64,000 nt of DNA, taken from Paraburkholderia caribensis. GTDB taxonomy: Bacteria > Pseudomonadota > Gammaproteobacteria > Burkholderiales > Burkholderiaceae. Both the position numbers and the translations under genes were made by a program. The notes below the pieces were generated by a model. The model searched no databases and was not told where the DNA came from. It worked only from the letters and a program-made list of their open reading frames with translations. This document shows, piece by piece, positions 25,980 to 36,193 of the stretch (its first letter is position 1; each line of letters begins with the position of its first letter). Location: assembly GCF_002902945.1 (NCBI RefSeq), contig NZ_CP026101.1, forward strand, positions 248,001-312,000. The letters run 5' to 3'.

Positions 25980-27263
25980 TCAGCGGCTAGCCAGTGCGGG
26001 CTTGCTGCCGTCCTTCGAAGGCGAGTCGGCGTCGGCCGTTCGGGTTGCGCCGTCTTTCCACACGACGGCGTCGTTGACCGCGTACAGGTGGCACGGGTCC
26101 GCGCTCTGCTTCTGGCAGTTGGCGACGGCCACGGACATCGGATCGTCACCGCCTTCCGCCCACGACCACGCGCCCGAATCGGACACGGCGAACGCGCGGC
26201 TCGGATACTGATGCAGGAAGTTGCGATAGCCTGCGCGGCCCGCTTCGTCCACGAAAGGCACGGAGTCGACGGCGTCGATCGACGCGAAATGCGTCGCCTT
26301 CGGTTGCGTCGGCTCGGCGACGCGATACTGGACACCTGTCGGCATGCCGACGCGCGCAAGGAACGCTTCGACGGACGGCCACCAGACCTGCACGCCGTCG
26401 CGATCGCCGACCAGACGGTGAGCGTCATTCTTGTACGAACCGAAATCGACCATTTTCGCCGTCGCGCCCTTGCCCTGCGCGTTATCGGTATATGCCGCGT
26501 ACATCTTCGAAACGAGTGTGGACGGCCAGATCGAGTCGTTGTCGCCGTACAGCCACAGCGACGGCACACGTGTCTTTTCACCGTACGTGCCGAAGGCGTG
26601 CGTCAGATTGCCTTGCCAGTCGGTGCAGGCGTCCTGGCGCAGGCCGCCGGAGAAATTGATCAGCCCGCGCACGCCGGACGCGGCGTTCGTGCCGTAGGCA
26701 ATCGTCGCGAGGCCGCCATGCGAGGTGCCCGCCACCACGATGTGCTTCGCGTCCACATAGCTTTGCTTCGACATGTAGTCGACGGTCGTCGCGACGTCGG
26801 CGGCCTGGCTCATGCCGTTGCGCGTTACGTCGCAGCCGTCCTGTACATAGGTGCCGCCCGAATCGGCAAAGCCCTGGCGGTTCGGTGCGACCACGACGTA
26901 GCCGCGGCGCACGAATTCGCGCGCCAGCGACACGGGATCGCTACGCGTCTGCATGCGCGGATCGCCGTGAATCTTGCCGTGGTTGAACACGACCATCGGG
27001 AACGGGCCCGGACCTTCGGGCTTGTAGATGGTCGTTTCGAGGGTGACATCGCCGTCGGCGGCGACGGGAATGCGGACGATCTGTTCGCTCAGCTTGACGA
27101 CGGGCAGATAGCCATCTTCATCGAGCGCGAGGCGTTGCACCTGGGCGCGGCCCAGCGGGCCGCCTTCGACGTCCGCGAGCGGGTCCGCGTGCGCGGTCGT
27201 CACGGCGCTCGCCACGAAGGCCGCCGAGATCGCACATACCGTCAGAACTTTGCTGAACACCAT
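25980..27263 (-). CDS. Secreted dienelactone-hydrolase-like alpha/beta hydrolase
   Basis: A 427-residue protein with a signal peptide over residues 1-27 (VFSKVLTVCAISAAFVASAV, cleavage after AHA). The alpha/beta-hydrolase core starts with VVFNHGKIHGDPR, continues with the RGYVVVAPNRQGF strand and has the nucleophile serine in VAGTSHGGLA; a later GDNDSIWPS supplies the acid. A C-terminal region of ~110 residues with DPCHLYAVNDAVVW is outside the fold. The substrate is unknown, acting in the periplasm or outside. The ATG at 27263 was preferred over a GTG three codons earlier; GCAGG lies upstream. Confidence 0.85.
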   Translation of the reverse strand: MVFSKVLTVCAISAAFVASAVTTAHADPLADVEGGPLGRAQVQRLALDEDGYLPVVKLSEQIVRIPVAADGDVTLETTIYKPEGPGPFPMVVFNHGKIHGDPRMQTRSDPVSLAREFVRRGYVVVAPNRQGFADSGGTYVQDGCDVTRNGMSQAADVATTVDYMSKQSYVDAKHIVVAGTSHGGLATIAYGTNAASGVRGLINFSGGLRQDACTDWQGNLTHAFGTYGEKTRVPSLWLYGDNDSIWPSTLVSKMYAAYTDNAQGKGATAKMVDFGSYKNDAHRLVGDRDGVQVWWPSVEAFLARVGMPTGVQYRVAEPTQPKATHFASIDAVDSVPFVDEAGRAGYRNFLHQYPSRAFAVSDSGAWSWAEGGDDPMSVAVANCQKQSADPCHLYAVNDAVVWKDGATRTADADSPSKDGSKPALASR

Positions 27264-27810
27264 CCGCAACACCTGCTCTCAAAAACGCCCGAACCTTCTC
27301 TACGGTTCCCCGTAGAACGGATTTCGGTACGGTGACACACCAAAACAAGGGTCAAAAATATCGTACGGTGCGTGGACACGCACTTAGATAGATCAAGACC
27401 GCATTGGAATGAACCGAACCCGGTCGACGCGACCCCACGCGTCGAATTGAGCGCCTCGCGATGCCCCTGATCGCGTGCCCGCTGAAGAGTCAGCAGGCGG
27501 TGCGTCTGGACATCCTGCGGGAGCGGTGGACCGCCACCTCGCTACGGAGCGCTGCAACATCTGTGAGGCTCATCCTGGCACGACAATTTATATTTGTGCA
27601 ATTCAGTACAAACCCCTTGCGCCACGAATTTCCTTTTGTCGGATGTGCACGGCGCCGTTCGGAGCGGGTTTCAGCGGCGATTCGGAAAGAATGGGTAATT
27701 GAGGGACGTGGCGCGCGCCCAACACGTTGATTTTCTTACAGAAATGTCCCTTATTTGAGAAATGTAAGGGAGGCTTGATACGTTGTTGCAGCGCAACCGG
27801 AATACGGGCG
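27264..27810. other. Intergenic region, no supported gene
   Basis: It contains the secreted hydrolase promoter on the minus strand. Near its right end are a 7-bp inverted repeat, TCCCTTA (27747-27753) with TAAGGGA (27765-27771), and a direct repeat GAAATGT at 27741 and 27759. The repeats lie about 40 bp past the ychJ stop and may form an operon-end hairpin, though no T run follows. Confidence 0.35.
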
Positions 27811-28257
27811 TCAGCGATCGCTTACATCGCCATCGACGTAACGCCATTGCCCGTCTTCCCCTCTGCTGAAGCGGCTGGATTCGTGCAGCCGATGCGCCCG
27901 CCCACCCACTTTGTAGCGCGCGACGAATTCCACTTCAGCGTGCGTGGCGTCGAGCGGCGTGAAGCGTTTGATCTGCAGACCTAGCCAGCGGGGTGCGTCG
28001 GCGGCGCTGGGGTCGACGTCGAGATCGGCGGGGCAGGTTTGCGGCGCCCACGTTTCGCGCAAATATTGGGATTCGCCGAGCACGTAGGCGCTATAGCGGG
28101 AGCGCATCAATTCGAGCGCAGTCGGCGCGGCCGCGCCGCCGTCGATGAACCGGCCGCAGCAATCCGCGAACCGCGGCGGCTTGTCCGAATCACGCCGGTT
28201 CGGCGCGGCGCCGCCGCAAGGGCAATCGGTCGGACGTTGTTGTGTTGATGCCGTCAT
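27811..28257 (-). CDS. YchJ-family SEC-C metal-binding protein
   Basis: A 148-residue protein. The N-terminal CPCGG and the CCGRFIDGG motif give the cysteine zinc knuckle of YchJ/UPF0225 proteins, followed by ALELMRSRYSAYVLGESQYLRETW and the NTF2-like half with VEFVARYKVGGRAHRLHESSRF. The function is unknown. It starts 17 bp after the acyl-CoA dehydrogenase stop and closes this minus-strand operon. Confidence 0.88.
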   Translation of the reverse strand: MTASTQQRPTDCPCGGAAPNRRDSDKPPRFADCCGRFIDGGAAAPTALELMRSRYSAYVLGESQYLRETWAPQTCPADLDVDPSAADAPRWLGLQIKRFTPLDATHAEVEFVARYKVGGRAHRLHESSRFSRGEDGQWRYVDGDVSDR

Positions 28258-28274
28258 GGAAGATTGAGAAGGGT

Positions 28275-29405
28275 TCAGCTCAGTCCGCGTGCGATGAGAA
28301 TCTTTTGGATATCGCTTGTGCCTTCGTAGATCTGGCAGACGCGAACATCGCGATAAATGCGTTCGACGGGAAAGTCGCTCAGATAGCCGTAGCCGCCGTG
28401 AATCTGCAGCGCGGCCGAACAGATGCGCTCCGCAGCCTCGGAGGCGAACAGTTTGGCCATGGCCGCTTCCGTCAGACATGGCCGGCCCGCGTCCTTCAGC
28501 GACGCCGCGTGCCAGATCAACTGGCGCGCCGCTTCGAGTTGCGTCGCCATGTCGGCGAGACGGAATTGCACGGCCTGGTGCGCGAAGAGCGTCTGCCCGA
28601 AGCTTTCGCGCTCCTTTGCGTAAGCGAGGGCCGCTTCGAGCGCCGCGCGCGCCATGCCGACGCTCTGCGCAGCAATGCCGATACGCCCGCCTTCGAGCCC
28701 CGACAGCGCGATCCGGTAGCCTTCGCCTTCCGCGCCGATCAGGTGCGCGGCCGGCACGCGGCAATTGTCGAAGACGATCTGCGCGGTATCGGACGAATGC
28801 TGCCCGAGTTTTTCCTCTAACCGCGCGACGACATAACCGGGCGTGTCCGTCGGCACGATGAACGCGCTGATGCCGCGCTTGCCGGCGCTTTTGTCCGTGA
28901 CGGCCATCACGATAGCGACATTGCCGTTCTTGCCGCTCGTGATGAACTGCTTGACGCCGTTGAGCACGTAGCAGTCGCCGTCGCGGGTAGCCGTGGTGCG
29001 CAATGCCGAGGCATCGGAGCCCGCCTGCGGTTCGGTGAGGCAGAACGCGCCGAGCATCTCGCCGCGCGCGAGCGGCGTGAGCCAGTCGCGTTTTTGCTGC
29101 TCGTTGCCGTACGCCAGAAGAATGCTGCAGACGGGGCAGTTGTTGACGGAAATCGCCGTCGACGTGCCACCGTCGCCCGCCGCGATCTCTTCGAGTATCA
29201 GCGCGAGCGCGAGCGCATCGAGCCCGGCGCCGCCGTATTCCTCCGGCACCAGCACGCCGTACGCGCCGAGTTCGGCGAGTTGGCGATGCACGTCGGCGGG
29301 AAACGTGCGCTCGCGGTCCCATCGCGCCGCATTCGGCGTCACGGCATCGCGCACGAAAGTGCGTACCGCGTCGCGGATCATCAGGTGGTCCTGATCGAGC
29401 AACAT
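28275..29405 (-). CDS. Acyl-CoA dehydrogenase
   Basis: A 376-residue FAD enzyme of the short/branched-chain acyl-CoA dehydrogenase class. CLTEPQAGSDASALRTTA near residue 122 is the FAD/substrate signature, IHGGYGYLSDFPVERIYRD near 332 is the second one, and the catalytic base is Glu361 in IYEGTSDIQ. It introduces the alpha,beta double bond and passes electrons to ETF. Glu361 lies at the position used by short-chain, not isovaleryl, enzymes. Within an operon with thiolase and an SDR it likely serves short-chain acyl-CoA breakdown. Confidence 0.94.
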   Translation of the reverse strand: MLLDQDHLMIRDAVRTFVRDAVTPNAARWDRERTFPADVHRQLAELGAYGVLVPEEYGGAGLDALALALILEEIAAGDGGTSTAISVNNCPVCSILLAYGNEQQKRDWLTPLARGEMLGAFCLTEPQAGSDASALRTTATRDGDCYVLNGVKQFITSGKNGNVAIVMAVTDKSAGKRGISAFIVPTDTPGYVVARLEEKLGQHSSDTAQIVFDNCRVPAAHLIGAEGEGYRIALSGLEGGRIGIAAQSVGMARAALEAALAYAKERESFGQTLFAHQAVQFRLADMATQLEAARQLIWHAASLKDAGRPCLTEAAMAKLFASEAAERICSAALQIHGGYGYLSDFPVERIYRDVRVCQIYEGTSDIQKILIARGLS

Positions 29406-29441
29406 GCGGGTGTCTCCTGATTATTCGTGTGTTGTTTGCCG

Positions 29442-30119
<678 letters not shown>

Positions 30120-30180
30120 GAGATGTCCTGTCGTGTCTCGTGGCGCGCGGGCCGCCGCGCGCCACCATCCGAACGATGCG

Positions 30181-31374
30181 TCAGACCAGTTCGACACCCA
30201 TCGCCGTCGCTTCGCCGCCGCCGATGCACAGGCTCGCGACGCCGCGTTTCAGGCCGCGCTTTTTCAGCGCGCCGATCAGCGTGACGAGGATGCGCGCGCC
30301 CGATGCGCCGATCGGGTGGCCGAGCGCGCACGCGCCTCCGTTCACGTTGACCTTGTCGTGCGGCAGGCCGTGCTCTTTCATCGCGGCCATCGTGACCACG
30401 GCGAACGCTTCGTTGATTTCGTACAGGTCGACGTCCTGCGCTTTCCAGCCGTTCTTGTCGAACAGCTTGCGAATCGCGCCGACGGGCGCCGTGGTGAACC
30501 TGGCGGGTTCCTGCGCAAACGTGGCATGGCCGACGACGCGCGCGAGCGGCTTCACGCCGAGCCGGTTCGCGGTCGATTCACGCATCATCACGAGCGCGGC
30601 CGCACCGTCGCTGATCGACGACGAGTTCGCGGCCGTCACCGTGCCCGTTTTGCTGAACGCGGGCTTGAGCGTCGGAATCTTGTCGGGATTCGCCTTGAAT
30701 GGCTGTTCGTCGCGCTCGACCGTCACGCTGCCTTTCTTGCCTTCGAGCGTAACGGGCGCGATTTCCCACGCGAACGAGCCGTCTTCATTGGCGCGCTTCG
30801 CGCGCGTCAGCGATTCGATGGCGAATTTGTCCTGCGCCTCGCGCGTGAAATCGTACGAGCCCGCGCACTCTTCGGCGAATGTGCCCATCAGACGGCCCTT
30901 TTCGTAGGCGTCTTCGAGGCCGTCGAGGAACATGTGGTCCATCACCTGGCCGTGGCCCATGCGCATGCCGCCACGCGCCTTCGGCAGCAGATACGGCGCG
31001 TTCGTCATGCTCTCCATGCCACCCGCGACGATCACGTCGGCGGAGCCGGCCGTGAGCATGTCGTGCGCGAACATGGCGGCGCGCATGCCGGAGCCGCACA
31101 TCTTGTTGACCGTCGTCGAGCCTGTCGATAGCGGCAGCCCTGCGCCGAGCGCCGCCTGGCGCGCGGGCGCCTGGCCCTGGCCCGCGGGCAGCACGCAGCC
31201 CATCACGGCTTCCTCGACCTGTTCCGGCTTGAGTCCCGCGCGCTCGACGGCGGCCTTGATCGCGATCGCGCCCAGTTGCGGCGCCGTCAGCGACGCGAAC
31301 TCGCCCTGGAACGCGGCCATCGGCGTACGCGCGACGGAAACGATGACGATCGGGTCCTTGCTTGTCTCACTCAT
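30181..31374 (-). CDS. Acetyl-CoA C-acetyltransferase (thiolase)
   Basis: A 397-residue biosynthetic-type thiolase. The nucleophile is Cys93 (VNKMCGSGMRA), with His353 (ALGHPIGASGARI) and Cys383 (LCIGGGEA). AGGMESMTNAPYL is the typical loop. It reversibly condenses or cleaves acetoacetyl-CoA/3-ketoacyl-CoA. Its first eight bases overlap the end of the carbonic anhydrase gene, indicating a shared transcript with it. Confidence 0.95.
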   Translation of the reverse strand: MSETSKDPIVIVSVARTPMAAFQGEFASLTAPQLGAIAIKAAVERAGLKPEQVEEAVMGCVLPAGQGQAPARQAALGAGLPLSTGSTTVNKMCGSGMRAAMFAHDMLTAGSADVIVAGGMESMTNAPYLLPKARGGMRMGHGQVMDHMFLDGLEDAYEKGRLMGTFAEECAGSYDFTREAQDKFAIESLTRAKRANEDGSFAWEIAPVTLEGKKGSVTVERDEQPFKANPDKIPTLKPAFSKTGTVTAANSSSISDGAAALVMMRESTANRLGVKPLARVVGHATFAQEPARFTTAPVGAIRKLFDKNGWKAQDVDLYEINEAFAVVTMAAMKEHGLPHDKVNVNGGACALGHPIGASGARILVTLIGALKKRGLKRGVASLCIGGGEATAMGVELV

Positions 31375-32143
31375 GTTTTAGCTCCTTGATAACACCGTGA
31401 ACGACCGCGGCCACGTCGCCGAGCTTTTCGGCGTCGGCGGCGACCACGTCGTTGTCAGCCGTGTGCGCGCGGCTCGCGGAAACGGCCTTGACGCAGCTGG
31501 TGTAGGTCTCCTCCAGCTTCGACGGATCTTTGACCGTCATGCCGAGATCGCGCACGCGGCCGTCATGCACGCCATACACCCAACCGTGGATGGTGAGGTC
31601 CTGGCCACGCGCCCATGCGTCGTTGATGATCGTCGTGCGGCACACGTTGACGACCTGTTCGATCGTGTTCAGTTCGACCAGGCGGCGATGCCGCGCTTCG
31701 CCCATCGGCCATTGCTCGAGCAGCGCGGCGTGCTTCGAGCGCACGTCCTGCACGTGATGCAGCCAGTTGTCGGCGAGACCGACGCGCCGGCCGTGCAGCG
31801 CCGCGCCGACGCCCGAGCAGCCGTAGTGGCCGACTACCATGATGTGCTTGATCTTCAACAGATCGACGGCGAACTGGACCACGGACAGACAGTTGAGGTC
31901 CGAGTGCACGACGACGTTGGCGATATTGCGGTGAACGAACACTTCACCCGGCGGCAGGCCGATGATCTCGTTGGCGGGCACGCGCGAATCCGCGCAACCG
32001 ATCCACAGATACTCGGGCGCCTGCTGATGCGCGAGCCGCGAGAAAAACTCGGGGTCCTCTTCGAGCTTGTGCGAGACCCATGCATCGTTGTTCGCGAACA
32101 GATGGGCGAGGGGATGTTCAGTAGCAGAGGCGTTCATAGTCAT
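31367..32143 (-). CDS. can: Beta-class carbonic anhydrase
   Basis: A 258-residue zinc enzyme. Cys50-x-Asp52-x-Arg54 (GCADSR) and His106-x2-Cys109 (VGHYGC) provide the zinc ligands and the Asp-Arg dyad. It hydrates CO2 to bicarbonate in the cytoplasm, as needed for carboxylases. Two ATGs six bases apart are possible; GGAA precedes the first. It is longer at the C-terminus than E. coli Can by about 35 residues. The gene ends inside the thiolase start. Confidence 0.94.
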   Translation of the reverse strand: MTMNASATEHPLAHLFANNDAWVSHKLEEDPEFFSRLAHQQAPEYLWIGCADSRVPANEIIGLPPGEVFVHRNIANVVVHSDLNCLSVVQFAVDLLKIKHIMVVGHYGCSGVGAALHGRRVGLADNWLHHVQDVRSKHAALLEQWPMGEARHRRLVELNTIEQVVNVCRTTIINDAWARGQDLTIHGWVYGVHDGRVRDLGMTVKDPSKLEETYTSCVKAVSASRAHTADNDVVAADAEKLGDVAAVVHGVIKELKHE

Positions 32144-32203
32144 GATTCGTTCCGACGTAAATCTGGTTGTTTGATGTTGTTCAATCGTGGACGGCGCGCG
32201 CTT

Positions 32204-34030
32204 TCATGCTACGCGCACCGTCGGCGGGGTAGATGCATTGGCGGCGTGATTCTGATCCGCCGCGAACCGTTCCGGATAGCGCACGGAAAACCGGAGGCTG
32301 CCGTCGTACGGATAGAAGTCGGGCAACTCGCCGCGAAGGATGTGATCCTTGTGCTTTTGCCAGAGCGCCGGGTCGAAGAAATCCGCGTGATGCTTGAGGA
32401 AATATTCGCGCACGCGCGTGTCGCCGAGCAAAAACGTGTTGTACGTCTCCGGAAAAATGTCGTGCGGACCGACCGTGTACCACGGCTCGCCCGACATTTC
32501 GTCTTCCTCGTTGCGCGGCGGCGGCACGGCGCGCACGTTGCAATCGGTGAGATATTCGATCTCGTCGTAGTCGTAGAACACGACGCGCCCGTGCCGCGTG
32601 ACGCCGAAGTTCTTGTACAGCATGTCGCCGGGAAAGATGTTGGCCTGCATCAGTTCTTTCACCGCGTTGCCGTACTCGCGGATGCCGTGCTCGACGTCGG
32701 CATCGGTGCCGTTCTGCAGGAAAATGTTCAGCGGCACCATGCGCCGCTCGATATACAGATGCCTGATGACGAGATTGTCGCCTTCGTATTCGAGCATCGA
32801 CGGCGCGTCCTTTTCGAGCTCGCGAATGAGCGCGTGATCGAGCCTCGACAGCGGCAGTGCGACGCTCGAATATTCGAGCGTGTCGGCCATGCGACCCAGA
32901 CGGTCATGGCGTTTGACGAGCTGATACTTGCCCAATACCTGTTCGCGCGTCGTTTCCTTCGGCGGCGGGAATGAATCTTTGATCAGCTTGAACACGTATG
33001 GAAACGACGGCAGCGTGAACACGAGCATCACCATGCCCTTGATGCCGGGCGCGATGATGAACTGGTCGCTCGAATGCTTCAGATGCTGTAGCAGATCGCG
33101 ATAGAAGAGATTCTTGCCCTGCTTCTGCAAGCCCACCGACGTATAAATCTCCGCCTTCGGTTTGCCCAAAAGAATGCTGCCGAGGAACGCCACATACGCG
33201 GACGGCACTTCCATATCGACGAGGAAGTACGAATGCGCGAAGCTGAAGATGATCAGCAACTGGTCGCGCTTGCACAGCAGCGCATCGAGCGCGAGCAGGC
33301 CGGGCTTCACGTGATGGATCGGCAATGCGAACGGCACCATCGTGTCGCCGTTGATGATGCGCCCGATGACATACGCCGCCTTGTTGCGGAAGAACAGCGA
33401 CGACAGCACGTGAATCTGGAAATTCGGCGCTTCGTTGAAGGGGCCGAAATTGTCGTGCAGTGCCTGAATCACGCATCCGACGTCGCGCGTCAGGTTTTCG
33501 AACGGCGGGTTCAGCTGGAAATTCGTGACGATGCGTTCCAGCGTGACGGCGAGACCGTCCCTGCCGGGGTAATACGCACGATACGTCGGCTTCGCGGCCG
33601 GCTCGTCGTTCTCGATGTACTCGGTCGAAATCGCGGGCCGCACGAAGATGAAATCATTGTTGAAGTACGAGCGATGCAGTATCTGGCAGCACACCGAATT
33701 GAAGAACGTCTCGGCGCATTCGGGCTGGCGGTGCGACGTCAGAAGGCCGATGTAGTGCAGCTTGATCTGCTGCCACACATCGTCGTCGATGCTCTCGGCG
33801 TCGTATTCGTCCTCGAGCTGTTCGATGCATTCGCGCACGCGCTCGTCATACGATGTGATCCGGTCGCGCGCGAGCTTCTGCAGGCCGTGCCAGTCGGCGG
33901 CTTCGAACAGGTCTTTCGCGTGGACGGCCGCTTCACGGAAGATCCGGTAATGTCGGTCGAACCCCGCGAGTAGCGCCTCCGCGACGTCGAAGCCGATCTG
34001 TGACGACAGCAGTTTGGGAAAGTGATTCAT
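32204..34030 (-). CDS. aceK: Isocitrate dehydrogenase kinase/phosphatase
   Basis: A 608-residue protein matching AceK over its full length. The unusual ATP-binding loop APGIKGMVM and the VFKLIKDSFPPPKE stretch lie near residues 320-345, and NFGVTRHGRVVFYDYDEIEYL near 480 contains the catalytic acidic residues. It phosphorylates isocitrate dehydrogenase to divert isocitrate into the glyoxylate shunt and reverses this. It is usually next to aceBA in enterics, but here it precedes carbonic anhydrase and thiolase and follows a MerR regulator. Confidence 0.96.
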   Translation of the reverse strand: MNHFPKLLSSQIGFDVAEALLAGFDRHYRIFREAAVHAKDLFEAADWHGLQKLARDRITSYDERVRECIEQLEDEYDAESIDDDVWQQIKLHYIGLLTSHRQPECAETFFNSVCCQILHRSYFNNDFIFVRPAISTEYIENDEPAAKPTYRAYYPGRDGLAVTLERIVTNFQLNPPFENLTRDVGCVIQALHDNFGPFNEAPNFQIHVLSSLFFRNKAAYVIGRIINGDTMVPFALPIHHVKPGLLALDALLCKRDQLLIIFSFAHSYFLVDMEVPSAYVAFLGSILLGKPKAEIYTSVGLQKQGKNLFYRDLLQHLKHSSDQFIIAPGIKGMVMLVFTLPSFPYVFKLIKDSFPPPKETTREQVLGKYQLVKRHDRLGRMADTLEYSSVALPLSRLDHALIRELEKDAPSMLEYEGDNLVIRHLYIERRMVPLNIFLQNGTDADVEHGIREYGNAVKELMQANIFPGDMLYKNFGVTRHGRVVFYDYDEIEYLTDCNVRAVPPPRNEEDEMSGEPWYTVGPHDIFPETYNTFLLGDTRVREYFLKHHADFFDPALWQKHKDHILRGELPDFYPYDGSLRFSVRYPERFAADQNHAANASTPPTVRVA

Positions 34031-34243
34031 GTCGACCGTGCATTCGCTCAGTGTTCGCTCAATGTCGTGAAGACCCCTGCGATTGTATCGCCCGCGTGAG
34101 CTTGCGAGACGCCTTCAGGCCTTTTGAGCACGGCGCCGACGCATGGCTGTTTGAAGCATGTTGCATGGCGTTCGGCGCATCTTCACGCAACGCCGCGCCA
34201 ACTGTCGTGTTTGGCGTCCGATCTTCCGATCAGGATTTTTCTT

Positions 34244-34687
34244 TCAGCTTGCCTTCGTATCTTCGTGCGCGAGTTTCTCTGCGTCGCTGTAGCCGTCGCC
34301 GCGCGTGCCGCTTTCGAGCAGCGCACGCGCCTGCGCTTCGTATTGGGCGAGATCTTCGAGCGTCGCGTTGAGGTCTTCGCGCTGACGTTCCAGCACTTCG
34401 CGATGTCGGACCACCGTCGCGAGGAACGCCTGCAACTGCGGTTGGGTGTCCGTCGGAGAATCGTACAGGTCGAGCAGATCGCGAATTTCCGACAACGTGA
34501 ACCCCAGCCGCTTGCCGCGCAAGGTCAGCCGCAGCCGTGTGCGGTCGCGGCCCGAGTACACGCGGCGCAATCCGCTCGAGCCCTCGCGGCTCGGTGAGAG
34601 TAAACCCTGGTCCTCGTAAAAGCGGATCGCGCGCGGCGTCACGTCGAATTCGCGGGCCAGTTCGGTAATCGTGTATTGGGTGTTCAT
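34244..34687 (-). CDS. MerR-family regulator, LiuR-like
   Basis: A 147-residue protein. The MerR DNA-binding domain spans residues 4-72 (YTITELAREFDVTPRAIRFY then EDQGLLSPSREG, GLRRVYSGRDRTRLRLTLRG), followed by a dimerisation coiled coil (TVVRHREVLERQREDLNATL). No metal-binding cysteines occur. The layout is that of LiuR-type regulators that control branched-chain amino-acid and acyl-CoA catabolism in proteobacteria. It diverges from a metallo-hydrolase gene and is followed by aceK and acyl-CoA genes. Confidence 0.88.
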   Translation of the reverse strand: MNTQYTITELAREFDVTPRAIRFYEDQGLLSPSREGSSGLRRVYSGRDRTRLRLTLRGKRLGFTLSEIRDLLDLYDSPTDTQPQLQAFLATVVRHREVLERQREDLNATLEDLAQYEAQARALLESGTRGDGYSDAEKLAHEDTKAS

Positions 34688-34769
34688 CGTTGGGTCTGGG
34701 TCGGCCTGTCCGGTCGGTCCGATCTGTCCGATCGGTTCAGACGGGCCGGGCACAAAAACGGATTGAACG

Positions 34770-34797
34770 CTAGAATCGACGTTTACGTTATCGTCAA
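34770..34797. promoter_or_regulatory. LiuR-type operator overlapping divergent promoter
   Basis: TTTACGTTATCGTCAA at 34782-34797 matches the LiuR consensus I remember (TTTACGTTAACGTAAA) at 14 of 16 bases. On the minus strand TTGACG (34797-34792) followed 19 bases later by TAGCGT gives the stretched -35/-10 spacing typical of MerR-controlled promoters. A TAGAAT hexamer beginning near 34771 may be a plus-strand -10. Confidence 0.6.
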
Positions 34798-34870
34798 GCT
34801 GAACAAAGCGCAACCACGCGCATGGCCGCTTCATGTAACCGACCGTGCCGCCGACGAAGGAAACCCCACG

Positions 34871-35950
34871 ATGAATGCTCTCGAACACCAACTCGACTAT
34901 CCATTCGCGGACCAGATGCCCGCCGCCGGCATGACGCAGGAAGTCGCGCCGGGCGTCTACTGGCTGCGCATGCCGTTGCCGTTCGCGCTGAACCACATCA
35001 ACCTCTGGCTGCTGCGCGACGAAATCGACGGGCAGAAGGGCTGGACGATCGTCGATTGCGGGATCGCTTCGGACGAGATCAAGGCGAACTGGGAAACGCT
35101 ATTCGACACGGCGCTCGAAGGCCTGCCCGTGCTGCGCGTGATCGTCACGCATTGTCATCCGGATCACCTCGGGCTCGCGGACTGGTTGTGCGAGGGCGGC
35201 GAGAAGAAGCGCTGGAACGTGCGTCTGTGGATCACCCTCGGCGAGTACATGCTGGGCCGCGTAATGGCGGCGGGCGACGGCTCGAACGCGGGCGGCGAGG
35301 GCGCGGCGCGGCACTTCGCGCGGCATGGACTGCGCGACGAGGCGTCGCTCGACAAACTGCGCAACCGCAAGAGTTATTACGCGAACCTGGTACCGGCCGT
35401 GCCGGGGCAATACCGGCGCATGCGCGACGGCGATGCGCTGTCGATCGGCGGGCGGACGTGGCGGGTCGTGACGGGCTTCGGTCATTCGCCGGAGCATTGT
35501 GCCTTGCACGCGGAAGCGGACGGCGTGCTCATTTCCGGCGATATGGTGTTGCCGCGCATTTCGACGAACGTATCGGTATTCGACATCGAGCCGGAAGGCA
35601 ATCCGCTGGCGCTGTATCTCGGTTCGCTTGGGCGTTATGAAACGATGGCGCCGGATACGCTCGTGCTGCCTTCGCATGGCAAGCCGTTTCGCGGTCTGCA
35701 TACGCGCATCGGACAGTTGCGCGATCACCATGCGGCGCGGCTGGCGGAAGTGCGTGAAGCGTGCGCCCAGAAGCCGTGTAGCGCGGCGGATATCGTTCCC
35801 ATCATGTTCAGGCGGGAACTCGATATTCATCAGATGACGTTTGCGATGGGCGAAGCGCTCGCGCATTTGCATCTGCTGTGGCTTCAGGGCGAATTGAAGC
35901 GGGTGTTGGGGGAGGACGGGGTGATCCGGTTCGAGGGCGAGGTCAGCTAG
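34871..35950 (+). CDS. Metallo-beta-lactamase-fold hydrolase
   Basis: A 359-residue MBL protein. THCHPDH gives His94, His96, Asp98 and His99; GHSPEHCALH and ISGDMVLPR supply further metal ligands, and a histidine in LPSHGKPF completes them. A C-terminal LACTB2-like winged helix follows. AAGGAAA precedes the ATG. It is divergent from the LiuR-like gene across the putative operator, so it is a likely target and may act as an acyl-CoA or other thioester hydrolase; that substrate is inferred. Confidence 0.88.
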   Translation: MNALEHQLDYPFADQMPAAGMTQEVAPGVYWLRMPLPFALNHINLWLLRDEIDGQKGWTIVDCGIASDEIKANWETLFDTALEGLPVLRVIVTHCHPDHLGLADWLCEGGEKKRWNVRLWITLGEYMLGRVMAAGDGSNAGGEGAARHFARHGLRDEASLDKLRNRKSYYANLVPAVPGQYRRMRDGDALSIGGRTWRVVTGFGHSPEHCALHAEADGVLISGDMVLPRISTNVSVFDIEPEGNPLALYLGSLGRYETMAPDTLVLPSHGKPFRGLHTRIGQLRDHHAARLAEVREACAQKPCSAADIVPIMFRRELDIHQMTFAMGEALAHLHLLWLQGELKRVLGEDGVIRFEGEVS

Positions 35951-36133
35951 GCCGTTTGCATCACACGGTGAGAGTCCGGGCTGGGCATGAATCCGTGCCT
36001 TGCAGACACACCTCAGAAGAACTTGGAAATTGCCCGAATCGTCATAAACGCGAAGTAACGCGGGCTAAATTTGATTTTATGGTGAAAGTGTTCGGCGCAC
36101 GCGATGCGCCCGAGCCACTTCACTACCCCAAAC

Positions 36134-36170
36134 AAAAAGCCCGGCCGCATCTTGCAGGCCGGGCTTTTTT
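36134..36170. terminator. Bidirectional terminator between convergent genes
   Basis: AAAAAGCCCGGCC pairs with GGCCGGGCTTTTTT across a 10-base loop. It separates the metallo-hydrolase (plus) from the peptide-binding protein (minus). Confidence 0.88.
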
Positions 36171-36193
36171 CATGGTGTGAAGCGCAATGCCGC

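Noticed and set aside
27737..27771. Rho-independent terminator after ychJ
   Set aside because: There is a 7-bp inverted repeat but no T run on either strand, so it was not called as a terminator.
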